A stretch of DNA of 64,000 nt from NCBI GenBank assembly GCA_030849065.1, contig JASAON010001604.1:1-64000 (forward strand), read 5' to 3'. Positions 45,600-54,019 of this stretch are shown piece by piece (the first letter of the stretch is position 1; every line of letters starts with the position of its first letter). The DNA is from Jaenimonas drosophilae. Its lineage: Eukaryota; Euglenozoa; Kinetoplastea; Trypanosomatida; Trypanosomatidae. Made by a program: the position numbers and the translations under genes. The notes below the pieces were generated by a model. The model was not told the DNA's origin. It worked only from the letters and a program-made list of their open reading frames with translations, and did no database searches.

Positions 45600-46282
45600 T
45601 GTTGCTTGTGATGAGGTACCTGTATGTGGTGTGTGGGTGTGAAGCTGAAGAAGAAGGTGTGTGGGTGGGTTGTGGAGGGGGAAAGCTCAAAGAGATCTCG
45701 TCCTTTCTGAGTATGAAGATGGCAAGGCAGAGGAGGAAGCAGAAGAACCAATGACAGCAAAGTAGTGAGGGGTACATCATCGAAGCATGTGAGAACACCA
45801 CAGCCAGCCCCCATGGGTGGGTGGGCGGCAAGAAGAGACCCTCACAGGCCTCCATCAAGTCAGCACAATTATCAAGCCTACCGATGAACTGGGCGAGGGG
45901 GGAGGAGGTACGGAGCGAAGGGAAGATGGATGGATGATGATCTACGCACAAGATGTGGAAGCCAACACACATCAACACCTCCCTCACACACACGACGACC
46001 CACATCGAGCCGTCGAGCTCGCCACCCTCACTCAAACACTCCCGCACACTTATCTTTGCTGGAGCACGTCTACCTTAGTACCGTCTCCATCCACTACTAC
46101 ATACACCCACAACCGTACAAAAAAAAGTGTCCTACTGACCACTCACTCAAGTCAGCTCTCAGTTCGTCCCTGACGCAAGAAGGCCGGTGCCTACTTACGT
46201 TCTGCAGAAGAACAAAGATGATGATGATGATCAAGAGTAGGACCTCCTGTGCGTCGTGGTGCATCCCTCACTATCAGCATCC
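45600..46282. other. Intergenic gap with predicted splice acceptor for SUB2
   Basis: About 680 bp. On the minus strand the pyrimidine-rich ACCTTCTTCTTCAGCTTC leads to ACATACAG (AG at 45620-45621), 20 nt before the SUB2 ATG. A 152-codon minus frame (45589-46047) overlaps the SUB2 start and is rejected below. Confidence 0.5.
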
Positions 46283-47464
46283 TTATGCCTCCACCTTAGG
46301 CTGCTCCGTCTCGGCATTGAGCTTCTCAGCGCGAGCCTTCAGCAGCTTCTGCGTGTGGGCCTCCACCTGGTCGCGGAGAGGGCCGTTCTCAAACTCGAGA
46401 CGGCGGAGGAAGGCGTCCTTGCCAAGGTGGGCCATGTACTCAAAGTCGTTGCCATCGAGCTCCTCAATCTCGCGGTCAAGGTAGGCAGGGTCGTTGTAGT
46501 AGCCCATGACGTAGTTGGTCAGGACGATGAGGTTGGGGGTCTTGCCCTCCGCCACGAACTCAGCTCCGAGGAAGGTGAAGTAGTCCTCCACACGCTCCAT
46601 CACCTGGGCGCGGCTCAGGTTCTTGTCATAGGGGGCAAGAAAGCGGCGCCACGCGAACTCGTAGAGCTCCTCATCCGACATGGACTGGTGCAGCTTCTGC
46701 GTAATGACCATGTAGTCCTCGTTGAAGGTGAGGTTCCAGAAGTCACGTACACGGGTCTGGCTGCACATACGCGTGAGCATGGGGAAGGTCGGCATGTTCA
46801 TACTACGGGAGAGATGGCGGAGAGACTTGCGCTTCATGTTGGCGAAGGAGATGAAGTGATCGTACATGTTGGCGGCGTTGCGCACGACGGCGGGGTCGCG
46901 GCGGACGTTGTTCTTCTCAAAGAGGTCATCCCAGGCGCGCTCCTCGGCGGGGGTGAATGGATAGCAGTGGAAGTCAAAGTTCCATTTGGTCTCCATCAGG
47001 TAGCTCGGGATGCTGCGGTAGCGGTAGAGGTCCTGAGCCTCGCGCCACTCACGCTTCTGCTCCTCCGTCGTGCTGAGGGCGGATGGCAGCCAGGTGTCGT
47101 TGGAGAGCCAGAAGAGGGCCATGGGGATGGCATAGCCACCCACCACTAGGGGGGCAGCAAAGACGTGGGCCATACGCCAGAAGTCCGTCTTGTAGCGAAT
47201 GAGCTGGGCGAGCTCCTTCTGCGAGACGACCTCACTAAGCTCCTTATCAACCCACATGTTCTTGGTCTGCGATTGGCCCTTCTTCCAGTAGTCCGCGCTG
47301 TACTCCTCAGCCTGGTCGCGGTAGTCGGTCGGGGCGTTGGTGTAGGTGCGGTTATACACCTTCTGCCAGGTGGCGAAGGCCTCGCGGGACTGGCTCGCGA
47401 AGAGGCTCACGCCCGGCACCACATTGGCGCAGTTCTTCTTAAGGATGGCCCACGTTCCCTGCAT
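46283..47464 (-). CDS. LETM1-like mitochondrial inner-membrane protein
   Basis: 393 residues from the ATG at 47464 (MQGTWAILKKNCANVVPG); upstream codons are hydrophobic read-through of the pyrimidine tract. One membrane helix lies at about 99-120 (AHVFAAPLVVGGYAIPMALF), followed by DTWLPSALST, the usual LETM1 F/P-x-x-LPS motif just after the helix. The ribosome-binding-like LETM1 domain follows, with MKRKSLRHLSRSMNMPTFPM and MSDEELYEFAWRRFLAPYDK...LSRAQVMERVEDYFTFLG, in family order. LETM1 proteins act in mitochondrial K+/H+ (or Ca2+/H+) exchange and volume homeostasis. This one is short (LETM1 is about 740) and lacks the C-terminal coiled coil and EF hand, so it resembles LETMD1-type proteins. 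Confidence 0.72.
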   Translation of the reverse strand: MQGTWAILKKNCANVVPGVSLFASQSREAFATWQKVYNRTYTNAPTDYRDQAEEYSADYWKKGQSQTKNMWVDKELSEVVSQKELAQLIRYKTDFWRMAHVFAAPLVVGGYAIPMALFWLSNDTWLPSALSTTEEQKREWREAQDLYRYRSIPSYLMETKWNFDFHCYPFTPAEERAWDDLFEKNNVRRDPAVVRNAANMYDHFISFANMKRKSLRHLSRSMNMPTFPMLTRMCSQTRVRDFWNLTFNEDYMVITQKLHQSMSDEELYEFAWRRFLAPYDKNLSRAQVMERVEDYFTFLGAEFVAEGKTPNLIVLTNYVMGYYNDPAYLDREIEELDGNDFEYMAHLGKDAFLRRLEFENGPLRDQVEAHTQKLLKARAEKLNAETEQPKVEA

Positions 47465-47501
47465 CAGTAAAGAGCGGCGGAGGATGGCTGAATAGAATGA
47501 A

Positions 47502-47537
47502 CTACAAAAACAAACAACAACAACAACAACAATAAGA
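47502..47537 (-). promoter_or_regulatory. Polypyrimidine tract and spliced-leader acceptor of the LETM1-like gene
   Basis: On the minus strand a (GTT)n run and TTTGTTTTTGTAG end with AG at 47502-47503, 37 nt before the ATG at 47464. It excludes the longer frame. Confidence 0.5.
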
Positions 47538-47668
47538 AGAGAGACGAGTGCATGAAGATGTCGTACACACATGACATTCAACATTCTGAAGCATATCAAT
47601 GGGAAGATGTCTGTATAGTGTGTGTGTGTGTGTGTGTCTTAGGTCGCTAACTGTGTGAGGGCTCACAA

Positions 47669-48772
47669 CTAGGAAGAGACGGGGTCTGCCTCCTCAACGG
47701 GTGCTTCCTCCTCCTCCGCGAGCTCTTCCTCTTCCAGCCACTCCACCAAGATGCCAGCATTGACCACAATGAAGTAGCACAGAGCGAAGAGTGTGGTGAG
47801 GACCACCACACGCGTACGTCCGTCTCGGTAGAGAAGCTCCCGTTCTGCCGCTGCTGCCTCCGACGCCTGCACCTCAGGTAACTCAATTGGGTGTAGTGCA
47901 TATCGCCCCCTATACTCTTCGTAGCACGCCTTGCGAATCTGCTCAACGTAGTGTGTCAGCCGAGGGCATTCGTTGCGAATGTACTTCTGCAGCTGCAGAA
48001 AGAAGGGAACCGTCGGGAGCACCTTAGTGGCATCAGCATGAGCAAAGGAGGAGATGCCGGCAAAGACGAGCGCATCCACCTGCGAAGATGGCCGCGAGGT
48101 GCCAAAGAAGAAGGTGGTGCCGTCTGAGGTGGTCTTACCACCATACTCAGAAAGAAGACGCTCCAGCGCGCCAAGGCTGTTCATGACTGTGGCCACCACC
48201 TCGTGAATGCGATTCATCGATGATAGTGGAAGCACCGTCTTGCACAGGCCTTCACGTGACGCCCCCGTACTAATGTAGAAGGGATTCTGAGCAATGGCAG
48301 ATTGACGATAGGAGCCACGCAGGCGCTGACCAAAGGAGGCCACCCGCGATTCCAAAGCATCGCCTCCACGGAAGCAATGGCGGTACAGCACCGGATCGTA
48401 GAGGATGAGGAAGGAGAAGGCGGGCATCAACACCTGAGCGACGGTCGTCTCAATCATCACTGCGATGGCCGCCTGCTGCTCGTTCAGGGTGGCCACCCCC
48501 TGTGGCACTTCCTCTGAGCCATCTGCATCCACCGCAATGGAGGCCTTCAGGCACGGATAGAGTCCGACCGCTTCTTGCTTGGTCTTCTTGGCCGAGGCAC
48601 CCTTCGCAAGCTCAGGAGGTGGAGGTGCCAGGGATAGTTGGTGGCGGTCTTCTCGCTTGATGCGGATGTGCTGCAGCCGCAGGTTCGTCTCCACCGCCAG
48701 GGCGGCAGGGTCTAGGGTGGGAAGGCCCAACCCAGCAGGGAGGCAGCGCAGCGTACACTTGCGATCTGGCAT
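47669..48772 (-). CDS. Metaxin-like outer-membrane SAM component
   Basis: 367 residues from the ATG at 48772 (MPDRKCTLRCLPAGLGLPTL). An upstream ATG at 48889 is in frame, but a pyrimidine tract with AG lies between them at 48802, so I prefer the inner start. The N-terminus GLPTLDPAALAVETNLRL matches the metaxin GLPSxDPxxLxxxxYLR motif of the thioredoxin-like part. The GST C-terminal part contains RPSSQVDALVFAGISSFAHA, the metaxin PTxLDAxxF motif. A single helix near the C-terminus (about 323-343, VVVLTTLFALCYFIVVNAGI) is followed by an acidic tail, as in a tail-anchored outer-membrane protein. Metaxins/Sam35/Sam37 help Sam50 insert beta-barrel proteins. Which orthologue this is cannot be decided here. 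Confidence 0.65.
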   Translation of the reverse strand: MPDRKCTLRCLPAGLGLPTLDPAALAVETNLRLQHIRIKREDRHQLSLAPPPPELAKGASAKKTKQEAVGLYPCLKASIAVDADGSEEVPQGVATLNEQQAAIAVMIETTVAQVLMPAFSFLILYDPVLYRHCFRGGDALESRVASFGQRLRGSYRQSAIAQNPFYISTGASREGLCKTVLPLSSMNRIHEVVATVMNSLGALERLLSEYGGKTTSDGTTFFFGTSRPSSQVDALVFAGISSFAHADATKVLPTVPFFLQLQKYIRNECPRLTHYVEQIRKACYEEYRGRYALHPIELPEVQASEAAAAERELLYRDGRTRVVVLTTLFALCYFIVVNAGILVEWLEEEELAEEEEAPVEEADPVSS

Positions 48773-48801
48773 CTCAGGCAAGAACAACAGAAGGAGATGT
48801 T

Positions 48802-48822
48802 CTGTAAGAAGGGAATGTGCGG
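48802..48822 (-). promoter_or_regulatory. Predicted spliced-leader acceptor of the metaxin-like gene
   Basis: CACATTCCCTTCTTACAG on the minus strand, AG at 48802-48803, leaves a 29-nt leader before the ATG at 48772. Confidence 0.45.
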
Positions 48823-49107
48823 GTCTGAAAAAATCGGTGATGGAGAACCACAACGAAGCCGACGCTTCCAAAACTATGTTGTTCATCATGATGGGATAGG
48901 GAAAGAAAGAAGCAGAAGAAGTTCAACATAAAGAGATACAATGATCAGAAGTGGGTTCATTATACTCCCACACTACCACGCACACACAAACAGTGATAGT
49001 CGGGGTCGCAGAGTCGGGGGAGTTACACAAGAAGTTGTTTGGCTAAAGAAGTGGAGAGGCCGCCAGATCAGTCACTGGCAAGAGAGGGTCTGCGATGCAG
49101 CAAACCT
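48804..49107. other. Intergenic gap, no gene seen
   Basis: About 300 bp upstream of the metaxin-like gene. It holds the in-frame ATG at 48889 that would extend that protein by 39 residues if the splice acceptor at 48802 is not used. Confidence 0.4.
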
Positions 49108-49467
49108 TCATCTCTTATCATTCCAGCACTCCGCACAGGCACCACAACCTGTGGAGTGCAGTGAAGGCTGTCTCGACGTCTCCCGTACAAGCTCTCCCAC
49201 ACGAGAAGAAGATTCAGACGTCGCCGTGCGTTCAACAGGGGAAGTGAGGGGGAGGGGAGTTAGGGGGAGGGTGGATATTGGATGAAGGGTGGTCCGCCCC
49301 TCGCACTCACTCACATGACGCACGCAACGATGCCACAAGAAAAAGCACAGTTGTTGAAGGGTTGTGAAGAAGGCTAGAACACACATGGCCGCCATACTCA
49401 CAACAGAGTGGAAGTATGCACAGTCGGTGGGTGTGTCTGCCACTCCGCCAACCACCTCTGCCCTCAT
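49108..49467 (-). CDS. Small hypothetical protein with one membrane helix
   Basis: 119 residues from the ATG at 49467. One hydrophobic helix at about 21-44 (SVVSMAAMCVLAFFTTLQQL) is followed by a basic/Cys segment HRCVRHVSECEG and a Ser/Thr/Pro-rich tail ending CGACAEC. No family recognised. Support for a real gene is modest: a pyrimidine-rich stretch and GTAG (AG at 49479-49480) lie 11 nt before the ATG, and the frame fills part of an otherwise unusually long gap (48773-50119). It may still be a chance frame in a 3' UTR. Confidence 0.4.
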   Translation of the reverse strand: MRAEVVGGVADTPTDCAYFHSVVSMAAMCVLAFFTTLQQLCFFLWHRCVRHVSECEGRTTLHPISTLPLTPLPLTSPVERTATSESSSRVGELVRETSRQPSLHSTGCGACAECWNDKR

Positions 49468-50119
49468 TTCACTCGCACCTACACACACACACTTCTCACG
49501 AAGCAGCGCGTGGTTGTGTGAGGCACGGAGAGGGAAGAGGTTGTAACTGTGAGATTGCAAGTTAGTGGAGCCTATTTAGCACAAGAAGGATCACCTTCCT
49601 GCCACAACAAGCGTCTTCAAGGAGCTACCCATGGCAGCAACAGACTTCCTTTTACACACACACACACTCACACACACGCACGCATGGACACTGGGAGAGG
49701 TGTGCGTGATGAGCATGTTCATGCACTCAGGAAGATGTTGTGTGGATTCAAGAAAACTAAGTGAGTCATCAACATGCAGCGTAGCTCCTCCTATGCCGGA
49801 CTTAGAGAGGAGGAGGGGTAGAGATGGACGTCATGCGTTCGAATGAACAAGGAAGAGAGCGTCATGGGAGGGGGGGTGGGCGACTTGAGCCAGAGCACCA
49901 CTATTCAGTGATGGGTTCGTCGGTCTGAGCTACATTCGTGAGCTACATCATCATCGTATGCCTGAGCCTCATCGTGATCCTCATCATCATCATCATTCTC
50001 TCCGTCATTTCATTCACCTCTGGTGAATAGCACGCGCTGTTTTTTTTCTCTCGAATAAGTTAGTGTGCAACCGTGGACACATTCCATCATCTCACGTGTC
50101 TCATCCATCACGTCATGGC
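49468..50119. other. Intergenic gap, no gene seen
   Basis: About 650 bp with CA/TG-rich stretch at 49656-49682 and CAT tracts near 49983-49998. No supported frame. Confidence 0.5.
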
Positions 50120-51481
50120 CTACTCCGCCTCCATATCTCGCATGGTTTGCAGCAAATTCACGAGCGATGCCATATCCATCTTGGGATCCTCCTCATCCTC
50201 CACCACTGCGGTGCTCGCCGGCGGCGTACTAACGTCGAGCTGCTGCGACCCACCACTGTAGTAGCCCTCCCCGCTGTGGTGCATGGGTGACGATGCCGAG
50301 TAGGGGGTGTAGCTGTGCGACTGAGATGGAGTGTGTGTTGCAACGGCGGTGGGGAAGGCAGCTAGAGCCTCTCCGCTGCTGATGACGGCTGCGGTGTAGC
50401 CTCGTGGGTCCTGAATGGAGCTAGGGTAGGTGCTGTAGGGGGAACGCTGGGCACTAGCCATGGCATACGCAGCCTGCATGCGCGGCGTGTTGATGGCTGG
50501 ATTGATGCCATCTGGGAAGTTGGCCGCCGCGGCGAGGGCGGGCCCCATGGGGCTCGGGCGGCGGGCAGGATCGACGTAGCGCGAAAAGACCGCCGGCGGG
50601 GTGACGATGGGCCCGTTGAGGTCGTTGCCGTGGAGGGCGGCGGCGGCAGCGCCGGTGGCGCTGTGCGGGGTGGAGAGAACAATCTTGGCGAGTGGTGAGA
50701 CCCCACCACTGCGGTACATGGCCTCGGTGGCAGCAGGTGTGGGGTGTGCTGGGCCGCTATCCACCAAACAGTGAAAGCCAGGGAGGCACTCGAAGAGGCC
50801 GGTGGAGGCATTCAGCTGCAGGTGCTTCGACGCACGCATGCTATGATGCACAGAGCACATCTTTTGGTCCTCCTCTTTTCCTTTGTAGCCGCGTGTCTTG
50901 CGACCGGGGCTCGTGGGGTGGTAAGGGGTGGAGGCCGTACTACTGGCGTGGTGGCCGGAGCTCGGGGTCCACGGCGCCGCCTCTCGCAGCGAGGCCATGG
51001 TGGGGCCCGCTCCTTGGCTGGCCTTCTCACGTGCGGTGTTAGTCGGGGTGGAGTAGGCGGCACGAATCAGAGCCACTTGCTCGAGATGGAGCATCACGCG
51101 TCCTGTGAGTACCTCAGGGTTTTCATCCAACAGTGCAGTTACGAGTGTGAGGAGTGTTCCTCGCGAGCACTGCTGCAGTTGTGTGCGAGCTTGCAGGTAG
51201 TCGTACTCCAGCTGGGCCACCGCCGCCTGCTGCTGCTGCTGAAGAGCAGAGGCCATGGTTGCCTGTTCGTGGACGGCCATCGGAGAACATCCGGGAGAAG
51301 AATGAGCTCCACCAGATCCATTTCCTAGAGCGCCGCTGTTGTTGTTGGTCGATGGGCTAAGGCAGGCTTCGTCCAGCTGAGGGACGCTGAAGAGACGCGT
51401 GGCGCTGTTGCTGTGGAGGCTGCCAAACTCCTCCGCGCTACCAGACCTCAAGACGGCGTTGGTCATGTTCTGCTGATCCAT
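50120..51481 (-). CDS. Hypothetical RNA-regulator-like protein with Cys/His motif
   Basis: 453 residues from the ATG at 51481. Two structured patches stand out in an otherwise Ser/Pro/Ala-rich protein. The first (about 88-145) is helical: QLEYDYLQARTQLQQCSRGT, LLTLVTALLDENPEVLTGRV, with the leucine spacing of a small helical domain that ends in a Pro-Glu turn. The second (about 206-240) is CSVHHSMRASKHLQLNASTG, FECLPGFHCLV, a C-x2-H ... C-x(5)-C pattern that looks like a small zinc-binding motif; similar CSVHGKxR...W.C.PG..C motifs occur, as I recall, in kinetoplastid proteins linked to mRNA control. The C-terminus ends with a short amphipathic segment DMASLVNLLQTMRDMEAE. Function not established. 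Confidence 0.65.
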   Translation of the reverse strand: MDQQNMTNAVLRSGSAEEFGSLHSNSATRLFSVPQLDEACLSPSTNNNSGALGNGSGGAHSSPGCSPMAVHEQATMASALQQQQQAAVAQLEYDYLQARTQLQQCSRGTLLTLVTALLDENPEVLTGRVMLHLEQVALIRAAYSTPTNTAREKASQGAGPTMASLREAAPWTPSSGHHASSTASTPYHPTSPGRKTRGYKGKEEDQKMCSVHHSMRASKHLQLNASTGLFECLPGFHCLVDSGPAHPTPAATEAMYRSGGVSPLAKIVLSTPHSATGAAAAALHGNDLNGPIVTPPAVFSRYVDPARRPSPMGPALAAAANFPDGINPAINTPRMQAAYAMASAQRSPYSTYPSSIQDPRGYTAAVISSGEALAAFPTAVATHTPSQSHSYTPYSASSPMHHSGEGYYSGGSQQLDVSTPPASTAVVEDEEDPKMDMASLVNLLQTMRDMEAE

Positions 51482-52110
51482 TCAATGAGGTGAAGGGTAT
51501 GGGAAATGAGTAGAGGTGTGAGGTTAATGGCGTGGGGTTGGTGAAGGTGTACACAACAAACGGGAGTAAGTGACGTACGCCCTCAATGGAGTGACAAGAG
51601 AAGATGTGCTCTTGGCTCTGGTGGAGCAAGGTTCACGCAGTTGTGAACTGAAAACGTGTTGCGCTCGCTGTGAACGGGCGGGGTGAATCTGGTGATGGGG
51701 AGAGGGGGGGAAGGTTGTTTCAGACTTCCGTGGAAGATTTTTGATGGGGTGGATCTCAATTCAGGTCTGTCAGGTGATGAGGAGATATGCTACTCACGGG
51801 TGGTGAAAAAAAACACAATGGTGAAGGCAACTGCCGAGCTACTACTACAACAAGACAAGACGAGCTACACACACAGACGAAAAAAAGAAGGAGAGCGTTG
51901 GTGTAAAAACAAAACACAAATATACGTGACACACATAAACACTGGGAAGTTCGTGTCGGAAGCATTGCATGTACTTGTACTCATGTTTTTTTTGTGTGTG
52001 TGTCGGAAGATTACGACCTACGACTACGTCGGAATGTGGAAGGCACAGAATGAGAGGCCACAGTGAAGTGAGGTGGCTAAGCAGGTACAAGGTCCTGCAT
52101 GCCCACACTC
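51482..52110. other. Intergenic gap, no gene seen
   Basis: About 630 bp. A pyrimidine-rich stretch on the minus strand near 51845-51905 is a candidate splice region only if a long leader is used. No supported frame. Confidence 0.45.
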
Positions 52111-53706
52111 TCAATAGACGATACGGGTGGAGGTGTCCGCCTCGCGCTCCACTTGCTCACGGATGTTCTGCTTCCCCAACACCTTGTCGGAGAGCATCTC
52201 GGCCAGGACCATGGTGTAGGGCATCGAGCTACCCGTTAGAGGAGATGGGAGAATAGCATCTCCACCCACATAGACATTGGATGTTCCGCGAAGGAGAAAA
52301 GTGCTCGGGTCAATGGCCGCGAAGCAGCTGCCACCGTTATTGCCCGAAGACTCCAGCCGCTCCGAGACCAACGGTCCCACCACGCGCTGGAGGCCCGAAG
52401 CCTTCTTCACGAGCTCCTTCACCATCTCCACACCCTTCTTCATCGCCACCTCATCTGCAGCCGCGCTCCAGTACTTAGGGTCAACGGTTCCGTCGGCAGA
52501 CACAACTCCTCTGCTCATTGGCCGCACAGGCCGGATGATGAATTGGCAGCCGTGCTCTCCAGGCAGCACTTGGTCGCCGGTGTTGTTCAGGGTGAAGGGC
52601 TGAAAAAGAATCTCCACCTCCGGGTCCTCCTTCCGCTCTGGCCGGTCGCTCCAGTACGTGATGAGATCATCCCAGGTGGAGCAGAGTGAGAGCGGCGGCA
52701 CACCACGTCCGAGGCCCAGACGGAGGACCTGGCGGCTGAGTGGGTCCAGGTAGCTGTTGTGGCTGAGGCGGTCCTTTGTGCGGTACTGCAAGACCATCTG
52801 CGGAACATCCCACAGGCCTTGGCCAACCTCTGCCCCGGCAGCGATGGAGCCACGAGACGCCGCGAGGACCTTGGCACTGCCAATGGTGCCTGCGCAGACG
52901 ATCACAAGAGATGCCTCCACCTCCACCATCTCACCGTTAGGCCGCTGAAAGGCCACCCCCGTTGCCTCACGACCGCCCGCACCGCCGCGGATGCCCACAA
53001 CCGTGGCACCGCACTCCACGCGCAGCGGACGCTGCAGCCGCACCGTCTCCATGAGGTAGTGCTCCATCGTGGAGTGGGCCCTGCCGGCATCTTGGTTGAC
53101 GAAGGTGTCTGCCCTGCCACACCCGGCATCCAGTCGGAAGTTGCTGCGCGTAAACTCGCTGATGAGAGGTACCTCGGCAGAGATGGCCTCACAAAAGGGC
53201 TTGTAGTAGGGGCTGAAGTTGCGTGCAGGCCCAATCAGAAAGCGGCCACGTTTGCCACGGTGTGGGACGAAGTTCTCCATGTTCTCAAGCTTGCGGATGC
53301 GTGGGATGAGGTCGTCGCGGAAGCTCCACGGGGCGTTAGCCCAGTCGCGGCAGTCGCCCAGGTTCCACGTGCGGCTGCCCATCACACCGCGTCCGCCGAG
53401 CACACGTGGGGCGGGGAGAACAACATTCGTTTGATCCCCAGCCAGTCCTGCGGGAGATGGCACGATGTGACGCGTTTCGTAGCCACGTTGAGCTACACGG
53501 TGTGCCAAGAGACCACTGGGTAGTGTGTAGTGCCAAGACGGCTTCTGACGCACATCGACGCCCTGCTCCAGGACGAGGGTCTTGATGTTCTCCATCCCTA
53601 GACGGCCGGCGATGAGGCAGCCGGCGGCACCGCCACCAACCACAACGACATCGAACTTGAGAGAGCCGACGTCGGCGGCCGCGAGCAGACGCGCAGAGCC
53701 ACGCAT
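52111..53706 (-). CDS. GMC oxidoreductase-like flavoprotein, catalytic His absent
   Basis: 531 residues from the ATG at 53706. The FAD dinucleotide-binding fold is at the N-terminus: FDVVVVGGGAAGCLIAGRL with GGGAAG at 24-29 and LVLEQG after it. The GMC signature region is recognisable (RVLGGRGVMGSRTWNLGDCR, DWANAPWSFRDDLIPRIRKL), as is the second FAD contact SLVIVCAGTIGSAKVLAASR. The C-terminal domain has VYVGGDAILPSPLTGSSMPY. GMC enzymes (choline, glucose, alcohol oxidases/dehydrogenases) carry a catalytic His just before a GTCxMG-type motif and a second His/Asn in the GNPxAxxx motif. Here these read ESSGNNGGSCFAAID and TGSSMPY, so both are changed. Substrate unknown; activity may be altered. 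Confidence 0.8.
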   Translation of the reverse strand: MRGSARLLAAADVGSLKFDVVVVGGGAAGCLIAGRLGMENIKTLVLEQGVDVRQKPSWHYTLPSGLLAHRVAQRGYETRHIVPSPAGLAGDQTNVVLPAPRVLGGRGVMGSRTWNLGDCRDWANAPWSFRDDLIPRIRKLENMENFVPHRGKRGRFLIGPARNFSPYYKPFCEAISAEVPLISEFTRSNFRLDAGCGRADTFVNQDAGRAHSTMEHYLMETVRLQRPLRVECGATVVGIRGGAGGREATGVAFQRPNGEMVEVEASLVIVCAGTIGSAKVLAASRGSIAAGAEVGQGLWDVPQMVLQYRTKDRLSHNSYLDPLSRQVLRLGLGRGVPPLSLCSTWDDLITYWSDRPERKEDPEVEILFQPFTLNNTGDQVLPGEHGCQFIIRPVRPMSRGVVSADGTVDPKYWSAAADEVAMKKGVEMVKELVKKASGLQRVVGPLVSERLESSGNNGGSCFAAIDPSTFLLRGTSNVYVGGDAILPSPLTGSSMPYTMVLAEMLSDKVLGKQNIREQVEREADTSTRIVY

Positions 53707-54019
53707 GATGAGTGAAGTAGCCTAGAATGAGAGGGGGGGTGCGGCACAGTTCCTCCTCGGAAACTACAAGAAGGTGAAGGAAGGGGTTCTTCCCTTGAAA
53801 AGCACTAAGGAAGATGGAGGATGGAGGTTGAGAGCAGCATTGGTGTGTACGCATCATCACACGATTCACGTCAGCTCGTTGTCCTGTAAGACCATGGCCA
53901 ACACCGATTCTGGTGTCTGCCGAGTCTCGGCAGATCACACATGGCACTAATACATCCCAACCGGGGTGAGCAGCATTCGTGGGGTATCGCGTGTTGCCCT
54001 CAGAGGGGGGGACCCTTCA
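53707..54019. other. Intergenic gap, no gene seen
   Basis: About 310 bp. On the minus strand CTTCCTTCACCTTCTTGTAG lies some 60 nt before the GMC start and is a likely splice acceptor (AG near 53766). No gene. Confidence 0.45.

Noticed and set aside
45589..46047. 152-codon minus-strand frame upstream of SUB2 with a hydrophobic stretch
   Set aside because: It overlaps the SUB2 start in another frame, lies across its splice region and shows no family match.
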